DNA of 64,000 bases, from positions 54,443,708-54,507,707 of the forward strand of contig CM076847.1 of NCBI GenBank assembly GCA_039519185.1, in the 5' to 3' direction. The translations under genes and the position numbers were made by a program. Below the pieces are notes generated by a model. It was given only the letters and a program-made list of their open reading frames with translations. It made no database searches and was not told where the DNA came from. Every line of letters begins with the position of its first letter. Positions within the stretch are counted from its first letter, which is position 1. Shown here piece after piece: positions 21,092 to 31,713 of the stretch. Source of the DNA: Astragalus membranaceus. Taxonomy: Eukaryota; Streptophyta; Magnoliopsida; Fabales; Fabaceae.

Positions 21092-23716
21092 TGTAACACC
21101 CCGTTAATTTCTAACTTGTAGAAATTACCGAAGCGCACTACTGGCATACATCAGAGTAACTTCCTTTTTAAATACTGAACACATACTAATACTCGATGCT
21201 AAAAACCCATCAAGTTCGCTTACATAACTGAACATAATATACATAAAGCGGTCCTTACACCCTCAACTAGTGTTCAGTACTCAAAACCGAAAGTCTGCGG
21301 AAGCGATTCACAACTTGAAATACATAAGTCGTACAATCGAGTAGTCTTAAGGTACTGAATACAAAATACAGAGATACAAGGGAAACTGGAATATAAGACG
21401 TAAAGAAATAAAGATAGCGGCTGCTCCTCAAGCATCTTCATAGACGTGCCTCACTGTCTTCAACTTTCCCTGCTTAACTGAAAAAAAACAACAACAATGG
21501 ATTGGGTGAGACAACTTGTCTCAGTGAGTCCTATCGCGACCCCTTACTAATCCTCTCGGTTCAATTATGCTTGATTCATTATTCTGATTCTAACTCATAG
21601 TCCTCAAAATTGACTATGTGGCTAACTAACTGAAGTTGTTCTTATAACCCTTAAGCCGGTTACAAGACGCAACTCATAAACTAAACTAAACGTTGTCCTC
21701 ATAACCCTCAAGCCGGTTACAAGAAACAACACTAACTAAAGTTATAGCGTGTCACCGGTCACTTGGCATAATAAGCTTCCGGTGAACCCGTCCCCACTAA
21801 TCGGCTGGGTCCCTAATGGGGCCTAGGTTCATAAGGCTCATGACTGCCTCTCCCCTAGCACACTAAACTGAATAGGGTCGTCACCCCGACTAAAAGGTAT
21901 ATATGATGATATACCTGAACTGAACTCAACAATGAACTTAAACATAACAATAACTTAACTGAACAATGAACTGAACTGAACATAAACTTATTACTAAGGT
22001 GATCTAATTACTAACTAAGTCTAATTATTAAGTGATCTCTCATGGATTACTAAGGTTTGCTAACTTAACTTATCAATCTTACTAAACCAGTCAATCCAGC
22101 ACAATACATCAGTCACATTGAAAAACATCCACGGTATAACTTATATCTCAATCACAATCATAGCATGAAACTTTAAATACATCACATGAACTCAACTCAA
22201 TCATAACTGAATTCATAATACTAATGTGTTTCCATCGTTGGGAAACCTTGAGGAGTGGATTAGAAGGGACTTGGAACCAATCGGAATAGCTTAGAACGTA
22301 TTTTAAAATATCGCATCAGAAGGATACGCACGGTCCGTGCGCTATGGCGCACGACCCGTGCGCGTTTTCAAAAACGGCACCATGAGCTTCAGAGTCTCAC
22401 GCACGACCCGTGCGCCCATACACACGATCCGTGCGTGACTCTCTGTATTTCAGAAAAACTGTTTTCGCGTTTTCTTTTCTATTCCGATCGTTCCCATGTC
22501 CATTCCGATTCACATTCAAACTTGATAACACATCAATACAGACATGGAAACCAGTACATTCAGTACAATCAATAATATTCATTCAACAATCACACTCAAT
22601 CATGCAATTTTAATCACAATTTCAGTCCAACGATTTATCAATCTCATGATTCAAACGATATTTTCGCAAAACGGTTTCGCATCGGATTTTCACAAATTCG
22701 CGACTCAATTAAAATGCAAAGGCTGAAAACAATCCTAGTGAGTATTAGAACTCACCTTTTCGTGACGACGATACTCCCTACGCCGAAACTTCTCGAACAC
22801 GAACTAACGGAAACTGCTCCTGCTGTTTCCAGCAACTAAACGCCAATTTGCAACGAGCGTAACTCACTCAAATCTCAACCAATCTTAGCAAAACGAGGGT
22901 CTACGGTGAAGGGAATTTTGTCTACTCTCTGATGGAGAAAGATTCACTTGCATGCAACCAGTGGTTTGGAAGATATCAACAAAACAAAGGGACTGCTTCG
23001 GAACAGTGGCTGATTCTTAATCCGAAAGTTGTGAGCATGATATCTCTCTCATTTCTCAATGAAATCATGCGGTTCTTGTGCCCAAAATGAAGAGCTTTGT
23101 GTGTAGTTTCCAGAGGGACAAGAATCACGATGATCGGAGTTGTGTACAGGGAGATACGATACAATCACCGAAGGTAGGTAAAACGGGTTTTACCCAGAAT
23201 TTTCTGTTGCACTCTTCTTCTCTCTCAAACTCGAATTTGCATAGCTGTATGAAGGGGGATGATCAGGGCTGAGCCTGTGTGTGAAAGAGGTATCAGTGGA
23301 AAGAGGAGAGAAAATGTGAAATGATGGTGGTGAGATTTCTAACATGCATGGAGGATCACTCTCCTCCCCTCCCTCTCCCTCTCTTCTCGCCACTCACTCC
23401 CTCTCTTCCCTCTCAATCTCCTTACTTCAGTTTCTGAAAAAGAATGGGGTGTTTGTGTTTATTTTTCAGCTGGAATGGGGTTATATAGGAGCTATGGGAA
23501 TAGACACTTTTACCCTTCACTTGGAATTTCTATTCCTAATGACTCCTACCATTCCTAACTAAAATATGATGAATTTAACTCAATCAAGCACATCATTTGC
23601 AAAATAATTCAATCAAGCAAATCACTTTCAATTTAAATAATTTCAATAAATTAATAAATCACTAATAATGAATATTATGCCATTATAATTAAATAGCAAA
23701 AATAGGGGATGTTACA
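21092..23716 (-). repeat. Element E 5' LTR (2625 bp)
   Basis: Copy of 17555-20179 at offset 3537. It includes the palindrome cluster (22326-22437), the GA-rich tract in sense and a consensus donor at 22755. Confidence 0.94.
22326..22437. repeat. Palindrome cluster GCACG(N)CGTGC in element E 5' LTR
   Basis: Same four palindromes as at 18789-18900. Confidence 0.9.
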
Positions 23717-23731
23717 GGGTGTTACACTAGC
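23717..23731 (+). repeat. End of element D with the right target duplications of E and D
   Basis: GGGTG (23717-23721) is the right duplication of E. TTACA (23722-23726) is the displaced end of D's 3' LTR. CTAGC (23727-23731) is the right duplication of D. Confidence 0.93.
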
Positions 23732-24031
23732 TCTCTCTCCTTTTTCGCGCCGTCCTCTCCATTCTCTTCTCTCTAATTCTTATTTTTTTTTGTTCCTTCT
23801 AAATGAGCAAAACCCTAAATAATGCCTATTTATACTTTAGTTAATTTTATGGGCTTTTTCCTTAGCTAATTCGAATTACATCATGGGCCTCCATAACACT
23901 TCTCATTTTACTACTCCCAACCCTAACAATAGGCCCACATATACTAGCATTATTATTAATTTATCATTTTTCTACCAATTAAATTCCCAAACAATTCAAT
24001 TAAATAGTTAATTAAATTTTGGGGCGTTACA
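23732..24031 (-). repeat. Element B 3' LTR, inner part
   Basis: Continues the LTR interrupted at 9331 and matches 30477-30765. It ends GGGGCGTTACA at 24031, which shows the five terminal bases missing at the outer right end of B. Confidence 0.9.
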
Positions 24032-24068
24032 ACTCTCCCCCACTTAGAATATTTTCGTCCTCGAAAAT
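24032..24068 (-). promoter_or_regulatory. Polypurine tract and pre-PPT hairpin (element B)
   Basis: In sense, TAAGTGGGGGAGAGT (24046-24032) abuts the LTR. ATTTTCG-AGGA-CGAAAAT (24068-24051) precedes it and starts immediately after the gag-pol stop codon region. Confidence 0.85.
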
Positions 24069-27000
24069 TTACCTGATTCGAACTACTCTGGATAAGACTC
24101 CCGCATGCATCTTGCTCTCCAGCTCCCACGTCATGCTTTCTTCAGCAGCTCCCAACCAGACTACTTTCACCAAAGCGATCTTCTTGCCTCTTAGAGTCTT
24201 CACCTCATGATCCTCGATACGCACAGGCATCGTCTCCACAGTGAGATTATCCCGTACTCGCACATCATCCATATGAATTACATGAGATGGATCTGAAATA
24301 TACTTTTGAAGTTGCGACACATGAAACACATCATGCAAATTCGAAAGATTAGGTGGTAAGGCCACCCTATAAGCAACATTTCCAACTCTTTCCAAAATCT
24401 GATACGGACCGATAAAACGAGGCGTGAGCTTCTTAGACTTCAAAGCGCGTCCCACACCGGTCACCGGAGTGACTCTCAAAAACACATGCTCACCTGCTTG
24501 AAATTCTAAATTCTTTCTCCGCTTATCATGGTAACTCTTCTGTCTACTTTGCGAAGCTTTCATCTTCTCCCGAATAAATCTCCCCTTCTCAGTAGTCTCT
24601 CGAACAATTTCAGGTCCAAGTACTACACTTTCTCCAGATTCATACCAACATAAAGGAGTCCTACATCTCCGACCATACAATGCTTCAAAAGGTGCCATCC
24701 CAATACTAGAATGGTAACTGTTATTATAAGTGAACTCTATCAACGAAAGGTATGCATCCCACGAACCTCCTTGCTCCAGAACAAAAGCCCTCAACAAATC
24801 CTCCAACGACTGAATAGTCCTCTCTGACTGACCATCCGTCTGAGGGTGATACGCCGAACTCAATCTCAGCTTAGAACCCAACTCCGTTTGCAAACTCTTC
24901 CAAAAATCAGACGTAAACCTCGGATCCCTATCCGAAACGAGACATAGAGGAACACCATGCAGCTTTACAATCTCTCGGATATAAATCTCTGCCAACTTCG
25001 GTACTGGATACGTGATGTTAATAGGAACAAAATGAGCCGACTTCGTTAGCCTATCAACAATCACCCAAATCGCATCATGATCTCTTGCGGTATTAGGCAA
25101 TCCCGTCACAAAGTCCATTGAAATACTATCCCATTTCCATTCTGGAACCTCTAACGGTTGCATCAACCCTACAGGCTTCTGATGTTCAACTTTCGACTTC
25201 TGACAAGTTAAACACGCATACACAAACTGCGCTACATCACGCTTCATCCCCTGCCACCAAAACAACTTCTTCAAGTCCGGATACATCTTAGTAGCTCCCG
25301 GATGAATACTCAACTTACTCCTATGACTCTCTTCAAGAATCGCTTTCCTCATCTCTGCATTATCAGGAATACAAATCCTATTACGGAACCTCAACACACC
25401 TTGCGCATCCAGCTTGAAATCATTATTCTCCGACTGATCGTTCCTAACCATCGAATCCACCAGTTTAACAACCAATTTCTGAGCTTCTCTGATACTGTCC
25501 AAAAAGTCATTATTAATCTTTAACATTCCCAACCTGACACTCTGCGGTGTCACTTCACATACCAAACTCATATCTCTGAACTGCTCAATTAATTCCAACT
25601 CCTTAACCATCATTGCTGACATGTGTAAGGTCTTTCGACTTAACGCATCAGCCACGACATTAGCTTTTCCTGGGTGATAATTCAATCCAAAATCATAATC
25701 TTTTAATAACTCCAACCACCGTCGTTGCCTCATATTCAATTCCTTCTGATCAAATAAATACTTCAAACTCTTATGGTCGCTAAATACTTCAAATCTAGAA
25801 CCATAAAGATAATGCCTCCAAATTTTCAGCACAAAAACCACCGCGGCAAGCTCTAAGTCATGCGTAGGATAATTCTTTTCATGAGTCCTCAACTGCCTCG
25901 ACGCATAAGCAACTACCTTTCCATTCTGCATAAGCACACCTCCTAAACCCATCTTGGAAGCATCACAATACACCCCAAAAGACTCTCTCGGGTTGGGCAA
26001 CGTCAAGATAGGAGACGTCGTCAATCTCTTCTTCAATTCGGCGAAACTCTCTTCACAACGAGCGTCCCACACAAAAGCTTTACCTTTGCAAGTCAGCTGA
26101 GTTAGCGGAAGTGCTAACTTAGAAAATCCTTCGATGAACCTCCTATAATAACCAGCTAACCCCAAAAAGCTTCTAATCTCGGTAGCCGACTTTGGGGCTT
26201 CCCACTGCAACACAGCATCTACTTTAGACGGATCCACCGCAATGCCACTACCTGAAATGACGTGACCAAGGAAACTCACTTCCTTCAACCAGAACTCACA
26301 TTTAGACAACTTTGCATATAACTTCTTCTCTTTCAGGACTTCCAACACTAATCTCAAATGCTCTGCATGCTCTTCTTCCGACTTAGAGTAGACCAGAATA
26401 TCATCGATGAATACCACCACAAACCGATCCAAGTAAGTATGGAAAATACGGTTCATGTATTCCATAAATACCCCCGGCGCGTTAGTAACACCAAAAGGCA
26501 TCACCGAATACTCATAATGCCCATAACGCATTCTAAAAGCCGTCTTCTGAATATTCTCATCTTTCACTTTAATCTGATGATAGCCCGACCGCAAATCAAT
26601 CTTACTAAACACTTGAGAACCCACCAGCTGATCCATCAAATCATCTATCCTTCGAAGTGGATACTTGTTCTTAACCGTTACCTTATTCAACTGTCTATAA
26701 TCAACACAAAGCCTCATACTTCCATCTTTCTTCTTTACTAGCAACACAGGAGCTCCCCACGGCGACACACTTGGTCTCACAAACTTCTTTTCGAGAAAAT
26801 CCTCAAGCCGCTTCTTCAATTCGGACAATTCAGATGCCGACATCCTGTACGGTGCCATAGAAACAGGTCTGGTACCAGGTACAAGATCAATAGCGAATTC
26901 CACTTCTCTCTCTGGCGGCACACCTGGAATCTCATCAGGGAAAACTTCAGGAAATTCACATACTACCCGCCGCTCTTCAATCACGGCTCGGTTCTCGACA

Positions 27001-28421
27001 GACATTGACGCCATCAGCGAGAATAACTGGACTTCCTCCCGCATCAACTTCTGCAACTGACCAGCAGACAACAAACCAGCTTCCTCCTCTTCAGGAGTGG
27101 AGAAACTCACAGACTTACTACGACAGTTAATATGCACATGGTTATGCTCTAACCAGTTCATACCTAAGATCACATCCAATCCACTTAACGGCAAACAAAT
27201 CAGGTCAACAACAAAGTCTCTGTCGAAAGTCGACAAAGTACATTGAGAGCATACAAGAGAAGTAGTCACCGACCCCTTAGCTGGAGTGTCGACGACCATC
27301 TCTCCATTCATAGAAGATAACGCAAGACCCAATCTTTCAACACAATCAGCAGCAATAAAACAATGAGTAGCACTGGTATCAACAATAGAAGATAGAGGAA
27401 TATTATTAATGAAGCATGTACCTCTAATAAGTCCATATTCTTCGGAAGTCTCTGTCCCTACCAAAGCGAACACTTTTCCACTAGCCCGCTCCTTCTTCGG
27501 TTTCTGACACTGACTACTGATGTGTCCTCCTTCACCACAGTTGAAACAAACCACCTCCTTATGCTCACACCCAGACACCTCATGCCCGATCTTACCGCAA
27601 CGGAAACACCTCTTCGTCTGGGCTTGGCACGCATTACTCTTATGACCAGCTTTGCCACATTTGAAGCACACAATACTAGCAGGAGCATCTCCCCCACTAG
27701 TCCTATTACCATCAGCAACTCTCGACTTACCCTTACCAGCAGGAGCATCATACGGCTTACCACGATTTTGAGGCTTGCTCCTTTTCTCATTAATAATTTT
27801 ATAATGCGCATTGTTATCCTCTTCATAGATTCTACAGCTATCAATCAAATCAGCAAAGACACGGATCTTCTGATATCCAATGGCCTTCTTGATCTCTGGT
27901 CGCAACCCGTTCTCAAACTTGATGCACTTCGAGAACTCAGCAGTTGCGTCACTGTAGTGCAGATAAAACTTAGCCAACTCCACAAACTTAGCAGCATACT
28001 CAGTAACCGACAGGTTTCCCTGCTTCAGCTCAAGGAATTCGATTTCCTTCTTGCCCCAGAAATCCTCAGGGTAATACTTCCTCATAAATTCCCTACAGAA
28101 CACCACCCAAGTGATCTCTTCACCTGCAGCTACCAATCTTTGACTAGTCTCTAGCCACCAGTCATCAGCCTCTTCTGCCAACATATGAGTACCATAACGA
28201 ACCTTCTGCGCTGGAGTGCAGTCCATCACACGGAAGATCCTCTCCATCTCCTTCAGCCAAGCCAACGCTCCATCAGGATTATATTTGCCTTTGAAAGTAG
28301 GCGGATTCTCCCTTTGAAAGGTTACCAAACTACGAGACCCAGCATTTTCACCAACGTTTTGCTGACCTTCCACGGCCTGAGCCATAGCAGCAGCGATAGC
28401 AGCATCGTTCCTTCCAGCCAT
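24069..28421 (-). CDS. gag-pol: Gag-Pol polyprotein of Tekay-like chromovirus (element B)
   Basis: A single 1450-residue frame from the ATG at 28421. Gag capsid region is about 35-205 (WLKEMERIFRVM, DDWWL, KYYPED). Three C-X2-C-X4-H-X4-C knuckles are at 252-265, 272-285 and 292-305. Protease is near 330-430 with VDTSA at 347-351. RT is about 530-725 with FIDD at 671-674. RNase H is about 814-930 (D820, E857, D882). The integrase zinc-binding residues are H1033, H1040, C1070 and C1073, with catalytic D1103, D1164 and E1200 (DD35E spacing). The C-terminus (about 1390-1437) is chromodomain-like, as in Tekay-type chromoviruses, and would target integration to heterochromatin. Two oddities: the protease motif has Ser where Asp-Thr/Ser-Gly is normal, and the last ~13 residues depart from the family ending just after a tandem ATGCATGC. 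The frame is otherwise uninterrupted, although the LTRs have diverged. Confidence 0.93.
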   Translation of the reverse strand: MAGRNDAAIAAAMAQAVEGQQNVGENAGSRSLVTFQRENPPTFKGKYNPDGALAWLKEMERIFRVMDCTPAQKVRYGTHMLAEEADDWWLETSQRLVAAGEEITWVVFCREFMRKYYPEDFWGKKEIEFLELKQGNLSVTEYAAKFVELAKFYLHYSDATAEFSKCIKFENGLRPEIKKAIGYQKIRVFADLIDSCRIYEEDNNAHYKIINEKRSKPQNRGKPYDAPAGKGKSRVADGNRTSGGDAPASIVCFKCGKAGHKSNACQAQTKRCFRCGKIGHEVSGCEHKEVVCFNCGEGGHISSQCQKPKKERASGKVFALVGTETSEEYGLIRGTCFINNIPLSSIVDTSATHCFIAADCVERLGLALSSMNGEMVVDTPAKGSVTTSLVCSQCTLSTFDRDFVVDLICLPLSGLDVILGMNWLEHNHVHINCRSKSVSFSTPEEEEAGLLSAGQLQKLMREEVQLFSLMASMSVENRAVIEERRVVCEFPEVFPDEIPGVPPEREVEFAIDLVPGTRPVSMAPYRMSASELSELKKRLEDFLEKKFVRPSVSPWGAPVLLVKKKDGSMRLCVDYRQLNKVTVKNKYPLRRIDDLMDQLVGSQVFSKIDLRSGYHQIKVKDENIQKTAFRMRYGHYEYSVMPFGVTNAPGVFMEYMNRIFHTYLDRFVVVFIDDILVYSKSEEEHAEHLRLVLEVLKEKKLYAKLSKCEFWLKEVSFLGHVISGSGIAVDPSKVDAVLQWEAPKSATEIRSFLGLAGYYRRFIEGFSKLALPLTQLTCKGKAFVWDARCEESFAELKKRLTTSPILTLPNPRESFGVYCDASKMGLGGVLMQNGKVVAYASRQLRTHEKNYPTHDLELAAVVFVLKIWRHYLYGSRFEVFSDHKSLKYLFDQKELNMRQRRWLELLKDYDFGLNYHPGKANVVADALSRKTLHMSAMMVKELELIEQFRDMSLVCEVTPQSVRLGMLKINNDFLDSIREAQKLVVKLVDSMVRNDQSENNDFKLDAQGVLRFRNRICIPDNAEMRKAILEESHRSKLSIHPGATKMYPDLKKLFWWQGMKRDVAQFVYACLTCQKSKVEHQKPVGLMQPLEVPEWKWDSISMDFVTGLPNTARDHDAIWVIVDRLTKSAHFVPINITYPVPKLAEIYIREIVKLHGVPLCLVSDRDPRFTSDFWKSLQTELGSKLRLSSAYHPQTDGQSERTIQSLEDLLRAFVLEQGGSWDAYLSLIEFTYNNSYHSSIGMAPFEALYGRRCRTPLCWYESGESVVLGPEIVRETTEKGRFIREKMKASQSRQKSYHDKRRKNLEFQAGEHVFLRVTPVTGVGRALKSKKLTPRFIGPYQILERVGNVAYRVALPPNLSNLHDVFHVSQLQKYISDPSHVIHMDDVRVRDNLTVETMPVRIEDHEVKTLRGKKIALVKVVWLGAAEESMTWELESKMHAGVLSRVVRIR

Positions 28422-28433
28422 CTCAACTAATCA

Positions 28434-30432
28434 CTACAACATAAACAACAGTTAGAACTAATTGACAATACTTGATCGTCAATGACACAATAACTTGACA
28501 ACTTGGCCGGACAGACCGAAACTGCTCTGATACCACTAATGTAACACCCCATTTCTACCCGCTAAAATAATGCAAAGATCAGAGTTCATAAAAATCTTTT
28601 TCAACAAACAATGGAGTGCCACATTTGCTTCGTGAAAACAATAGACGGGTTAATTCGCTTTTGAAAACAGATACCTAGCACTTTCGGATGAACCGATAAA
28701 ACAACCTTTTAGTCTTCAAAATAATTCCTCTTTAATTACTACGCAGCGGATTCATAACAAGTTAATTCAAATAGACGTGGCGTCTTAACAACTCAAGACA
28801 GCTCAAAAACAACGACGTAACAACTTAAAGTTTCAACAACGAAATAACATAGCAACAATATTAAAACGTGTGTTCATTCCCCCCGAGTGTTACATATCAG
28901 AGCGACGACACCGACTCGATCAAACGAAGGTGAGCAGCCTTCATTCGTGATTACCTGCACGTTACCAACATCGGGGTAACATTCAAACAGAAGGGGTGAG
29001 ATATCGCACTATATAATCAGACATATGAAAGACAATATGTAATTCGGGTCATAGCATCAATTCATCATTTAACAGCAGTCAACATCATCTCAATCACATA
29101 GGTATGCAACATGGATGCGGAATGTGACTCAACTCAGGGCCACCGCCCTATAATGCATGTGGTACCATAATCCAGCCAATAAATAGAGGCATCAACATCG
29201 TAACTTCATTTCATCGTAATTTGCCAGTCCAGGCCATCGTGTTTTGAGCATAGCTCCATCGTAAAAATATACTATGTATGCGACGTTATGTAAATGCGTA
29301 ACCAATAAAACAACGATTACATAGCAACGCTACAACATCGGAAATCATCGTTTGCCATAGGCCTACAACATACCACCTGCCCATAAATAGAGGCAATTCA
29401 ACTTGGTACACCATCATCAACAATAATTAGCAACTTAGCAACTTTCAACATTTTTAGCAACACATCAACAACTTAGCAGCTTTCAACATTTTTGGCAACA
29501 CATCAACAATTTAGCAACTTCCAACATTTTGGCAACTTTGGGCCTAATTACATATTCAACATCAACACATCATTCTAAGCATCAAATGTGAAGTTCACGT
29601 TTGGGCAGCCAAACTGGCGCCCTTAGCGCCATTGGTGCCCAGCAACACAATCGAGCAGCCAAACTGGCGCCCTTGGCGCCCATGGCGCCCAGCAACACAA
29701 TCGGGCAGCTAAACTGGCGCCCTTGGCGTCCACAGCGCCAAAACACAACACAGCAACAAGGCAGCAAGGTTTTTGGCGCCCATGGGGCCCCTGCGCCAGA
29801 CACAGCAACAAGGCAGCCAGATTTTTGGCGCCCATGGCGCCCCTGCGCCAGACACAGCAACAAGGCAGCCAGATTTTTGGCGCCCATGGCGCCCCTGCGC
29901 CAGACACAGCAACATGGCAGCCAGATTTTTGGCGCCCATAGCGCCCCTGCGCCAGGAACACAGCAACATCACAATTGGCGCCCATGGCCCCCAGGACAGA
30001 ACAACAACCGGGCGGCCAGGTTTTGGCGCCCATGCGCCAGGAACCTGCGAGACAGCAACACACAAACAGCAAGATGGCGCCCATGGCGCCCAGCAATATT
30101 TCAGGAACGGCGCCCATGCGCCCAGGCAACAGAACACGCACAGAATGGCGCCCAGCAACATTAAACACGGGACGGCGCCCATGGCGCCCTGCGGCAGAAT
30201 CAAAAACGGCGCCCATGGCGCCCATGCACAGAATTTTGGTTCCAAAACATCAACGAGCATGATCACACATCGTCAAATGGCAACAATCATCATCAATCGA
30301 AATTAACATCATCATTTAAAGTTCAATACCTACAACTAGGGTTTTCTAAACTTAATAACACCTAGGGTTCCATAAGCTTCCTACATAGAGCCATTCATAC
30401 ACCCAATTATAGAGATAGAACCCCACCCTTAC
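28434..30432 (-). other. Putative leader intron, element B (LTR to gag)
   Basis: In sense, GCTAAG|GTAAGGG in the 5' LTR (30432) pairs with TTTATGTTGTAG| (28434), 12 bases before the gag ATG. Splicing would remove the primer-binding site. Prediction from consensus only. Confidence 0.4.
28524..28535 (-). promoter_or_regulatory. Primer-binding site, initiator-Met tRNA (element B)
   Basis: Plus strand GCTCTGATACCA, four bases from the 5' LTR. The sense leader that follows (GGTCTGTCCGGCCAAGT) matches the gag-only array and the non-coding family. Confidence 0.92.
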
Positions 30433-30765
30433 CTTAGCCTTGAAGAATTCGAAGTCTTTGGCTTGCCCTAGCTCTCTCTCCTTCTTCGCGCCATCCTCTC
30501 TCTTCTCTTCTCTCTAATTCTTATTTTTTTTGTTCCTTCTAAATGAGCAAAACCCTAAATAATGCCTATTTATACTTTAGTTAATTTTATGGGCTTTTTC
30601 CTTAGCTAATTCGAATTACATCATGGACCTCCCTAACACTTCTCATTTTACTACTCCCAACCCTAACAATAGGCCCACATATACTAGCATTATTATTATT
30701 TTATCATTTTTCTTCCAATTAAATTCCCAAACAATTCAATTAAATAGTTAATTAAATTTTGGGGC
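28540..30765 (-). repeat. Element B 5' LTR (2226 bp, outer tip missing)
   Basis: Begins TGTAACACCCC at 28540 and stops at GGGGCG (30765), five bases short of the tip seen at 24031. It contains repeats of CAACACATCAACAA (about 29400-29520), a GGCGCC-rich cluster (about 29620-30225), a donor-like site (30432), a GA-rich tract in sense (about 30475-30530), and a GTTACC/GGTAAC hairpin with CAG|GT (28954-28980). The long frames over 29582-30306 on both strands are translations of the GGCGCC cluster. Confidence 0.92.
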
Positions 30766-30880
30766 GAGGGATCCATGCTAACCCCAGTCCTGACCTCCCC
30801 GGCTTCCCGAGTTGCAGCTTCAAGTTCCGAAATCCGAGTCCTCAACGAGGCAACCACCTCCACAGCATCCCTCTCTTGGT
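30766..30880 (+). repeat. Right copy of ~115-bp direct duplication flanking element B
   Basis: Identical to 7708-7822. At its left edge the LTR end GGGGCG joins GAGGGATCC; CG is shared with the target sequence there (TCGAG), a two-base overlap. Confidence 0.93.
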
Positions 30881-31078
30881 TCTCAAGCTGGGAAATCCGA
30901 AGTTCGAGCTCCTTATTTTTGTTAAGAGCAGGGTCCCTCTCTCCCTCGAGTCTGTCTCTCTCCGCTTGGAGGGCAGACTGGTCTTCCTGAGTTTTCACAA
31001 GAGTCGAAGACAGGGACTCATACTTCTTCTGTAGCTCAACCCGGAGATCCCGTTCTGCATCCCTCTCTGCCAGGGTCC

Positions 31079-31155
31079 CTGAAATTATGGAAATAACGAA
31101 ATTAAGAACGGAGCTAGTAGAAGCAAAAACCAAAGTAGCAAATCCCCTCTATTAC
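31079..31155 (-). other. Predicted 77-bp intron in the broken coiled-coil gene
   Basis: In sense CCAAAG|GTAATAGAGG ... ATAATTTCAG|GGACC. Removing it joins two frames that otherwise differ by one, both coding for the same type of charged helical protein. Confidence 0.7.
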
Positions 31156-31620
31156 CTTTGGCCTGGTTCTCAGCCTCTGCCCTCTGGAATTTGGAAACAT
31201 CAGCCATATGCCGAAACAGCCTGGCGGCGGCTTCCATCGGGTCGACCCGGGAAACCTCCAGATGCTTTTTCAGAAACTAACCGTCTACCGAGATGCTGGA
31301 AGATCTCGAAGCTTTATGTTTCCCATGACGGCTTTTCTTTGAAGCTCGGGGAGAACCACCCTGGTCGGTCTGCATTCTTTTCCCTGGGTCCTGCGAAGGG
31401 GATGCATGATCTCCCTGCGACAAAGGTCGCTGCCTATTCCGATGTTGAAGGTCGGCGACCCGGTCTTCAGCACTTGCAACACTGGCTACAGTGACAGTGT
31501 TGATAGGAACGGCGTGCATGGGCGCATTCCGATGAGGAGTTGGGTGGGGATCTTGTTGGATACCGGCTTTCCTCTCCGAGATTACTTTCAGGCGGGCCAA
31601 TCTATCAGGTCCCATGCTAT

Positions 31621-31713
31621 CTGCGAGACAAAGAAAAGAAGGAATGTTAAGGGAAGTGACCTCAAAAGAGAAAAAAGTTAAAATCAAAGACATTATCGGC
31701 CGTCAAAACCTAC
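31621..31713 (-). other. Predicted 93-bp intron in the broken coiled-coil gene
   Basis: In sense CTTG|GTAGGTTTTGACGG ... TTTGTCTCGCAG|ATAGC, with a long pyrimidine-rich stretch before the acceptor. Confidence 0.65.

Larger units (their letters stand above)
20960..22755 (-). other. Putative leader intron, element E (LTR to gag)
   Basis: In sense, the donor-like AAAAG|GTGAGT in the 5' LTR (22755) and the acceptor-like TTTCGCAG| (20960) bracket the LTR remainder and primer-binding site. The exon would resume four bases before the ATG. Prediction from splice consensus only. Confidence 0.4.
17555..23716 (-). mobile_element. Element E: young non-autonomous LTR element encoding a zinc-knuckle protein
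   Basis: Flanked by GGGTG (17550-17554 and 23717-23721). Both LTRs (17555-20179 and 21092-23716) are 2625 bp, and I found one difference: G at 18753 versus C at 22290. The minus orientation follows from the primer-binding site (21078-21089) and polypurine tract (20180-20194). The interior is only 912 bp and codes for one small Gag-like protein; protease, RT and integrase are absent. Near-identical LTRs mark it as the youngest insertion in this nest. Confidence 0.94.
9332..23726 (+). mobile_element. Element D: non-autonomous LARD-like LTR element inside B's LTR, itself interrupted by E
   Basis: Flanked by the 5-base duplication CTAGC (9327-9331 and 23727-23731). Parts: 5' LTR 9332-11945, non-coding interior 11946-14937, 3' LTR 14938-17554 plus the final TTACA at 23722-23726. 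Element E with its GGGTG duplication lies between. The interior resembles those of A and F. The LTR tips and first ~150 bases match A, but most of the LTR middle does not, so D is a divergent or recombinant relative. Confidence 0.93.
7822..30765 (-). mobile_element. Element B: autonomous-type Tekay-like Ty3/gypsy chromovirus, interrupted by element D
   Basis: Minus-strand element with 5' LTR 28540-30765, primer-binding site 28524-28535, gag-pol 24069-28421, polypurine tract at 24032-24046, and a 3' LTR split into 23732-24031 and 7822-9331 by element D. The domain order protease-RT-RNase H-integrase with a C-terminal chromodomain-like segment places it among plant chromoviruses, most like Tekay/Del. 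The outer LTR tips are missing: about 22 bases on the left and TTACA on the right, compared with the inner tips at 28540 and 24031. It is the only element in the window with an uninterrupted pol. Confidence 0.92.
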
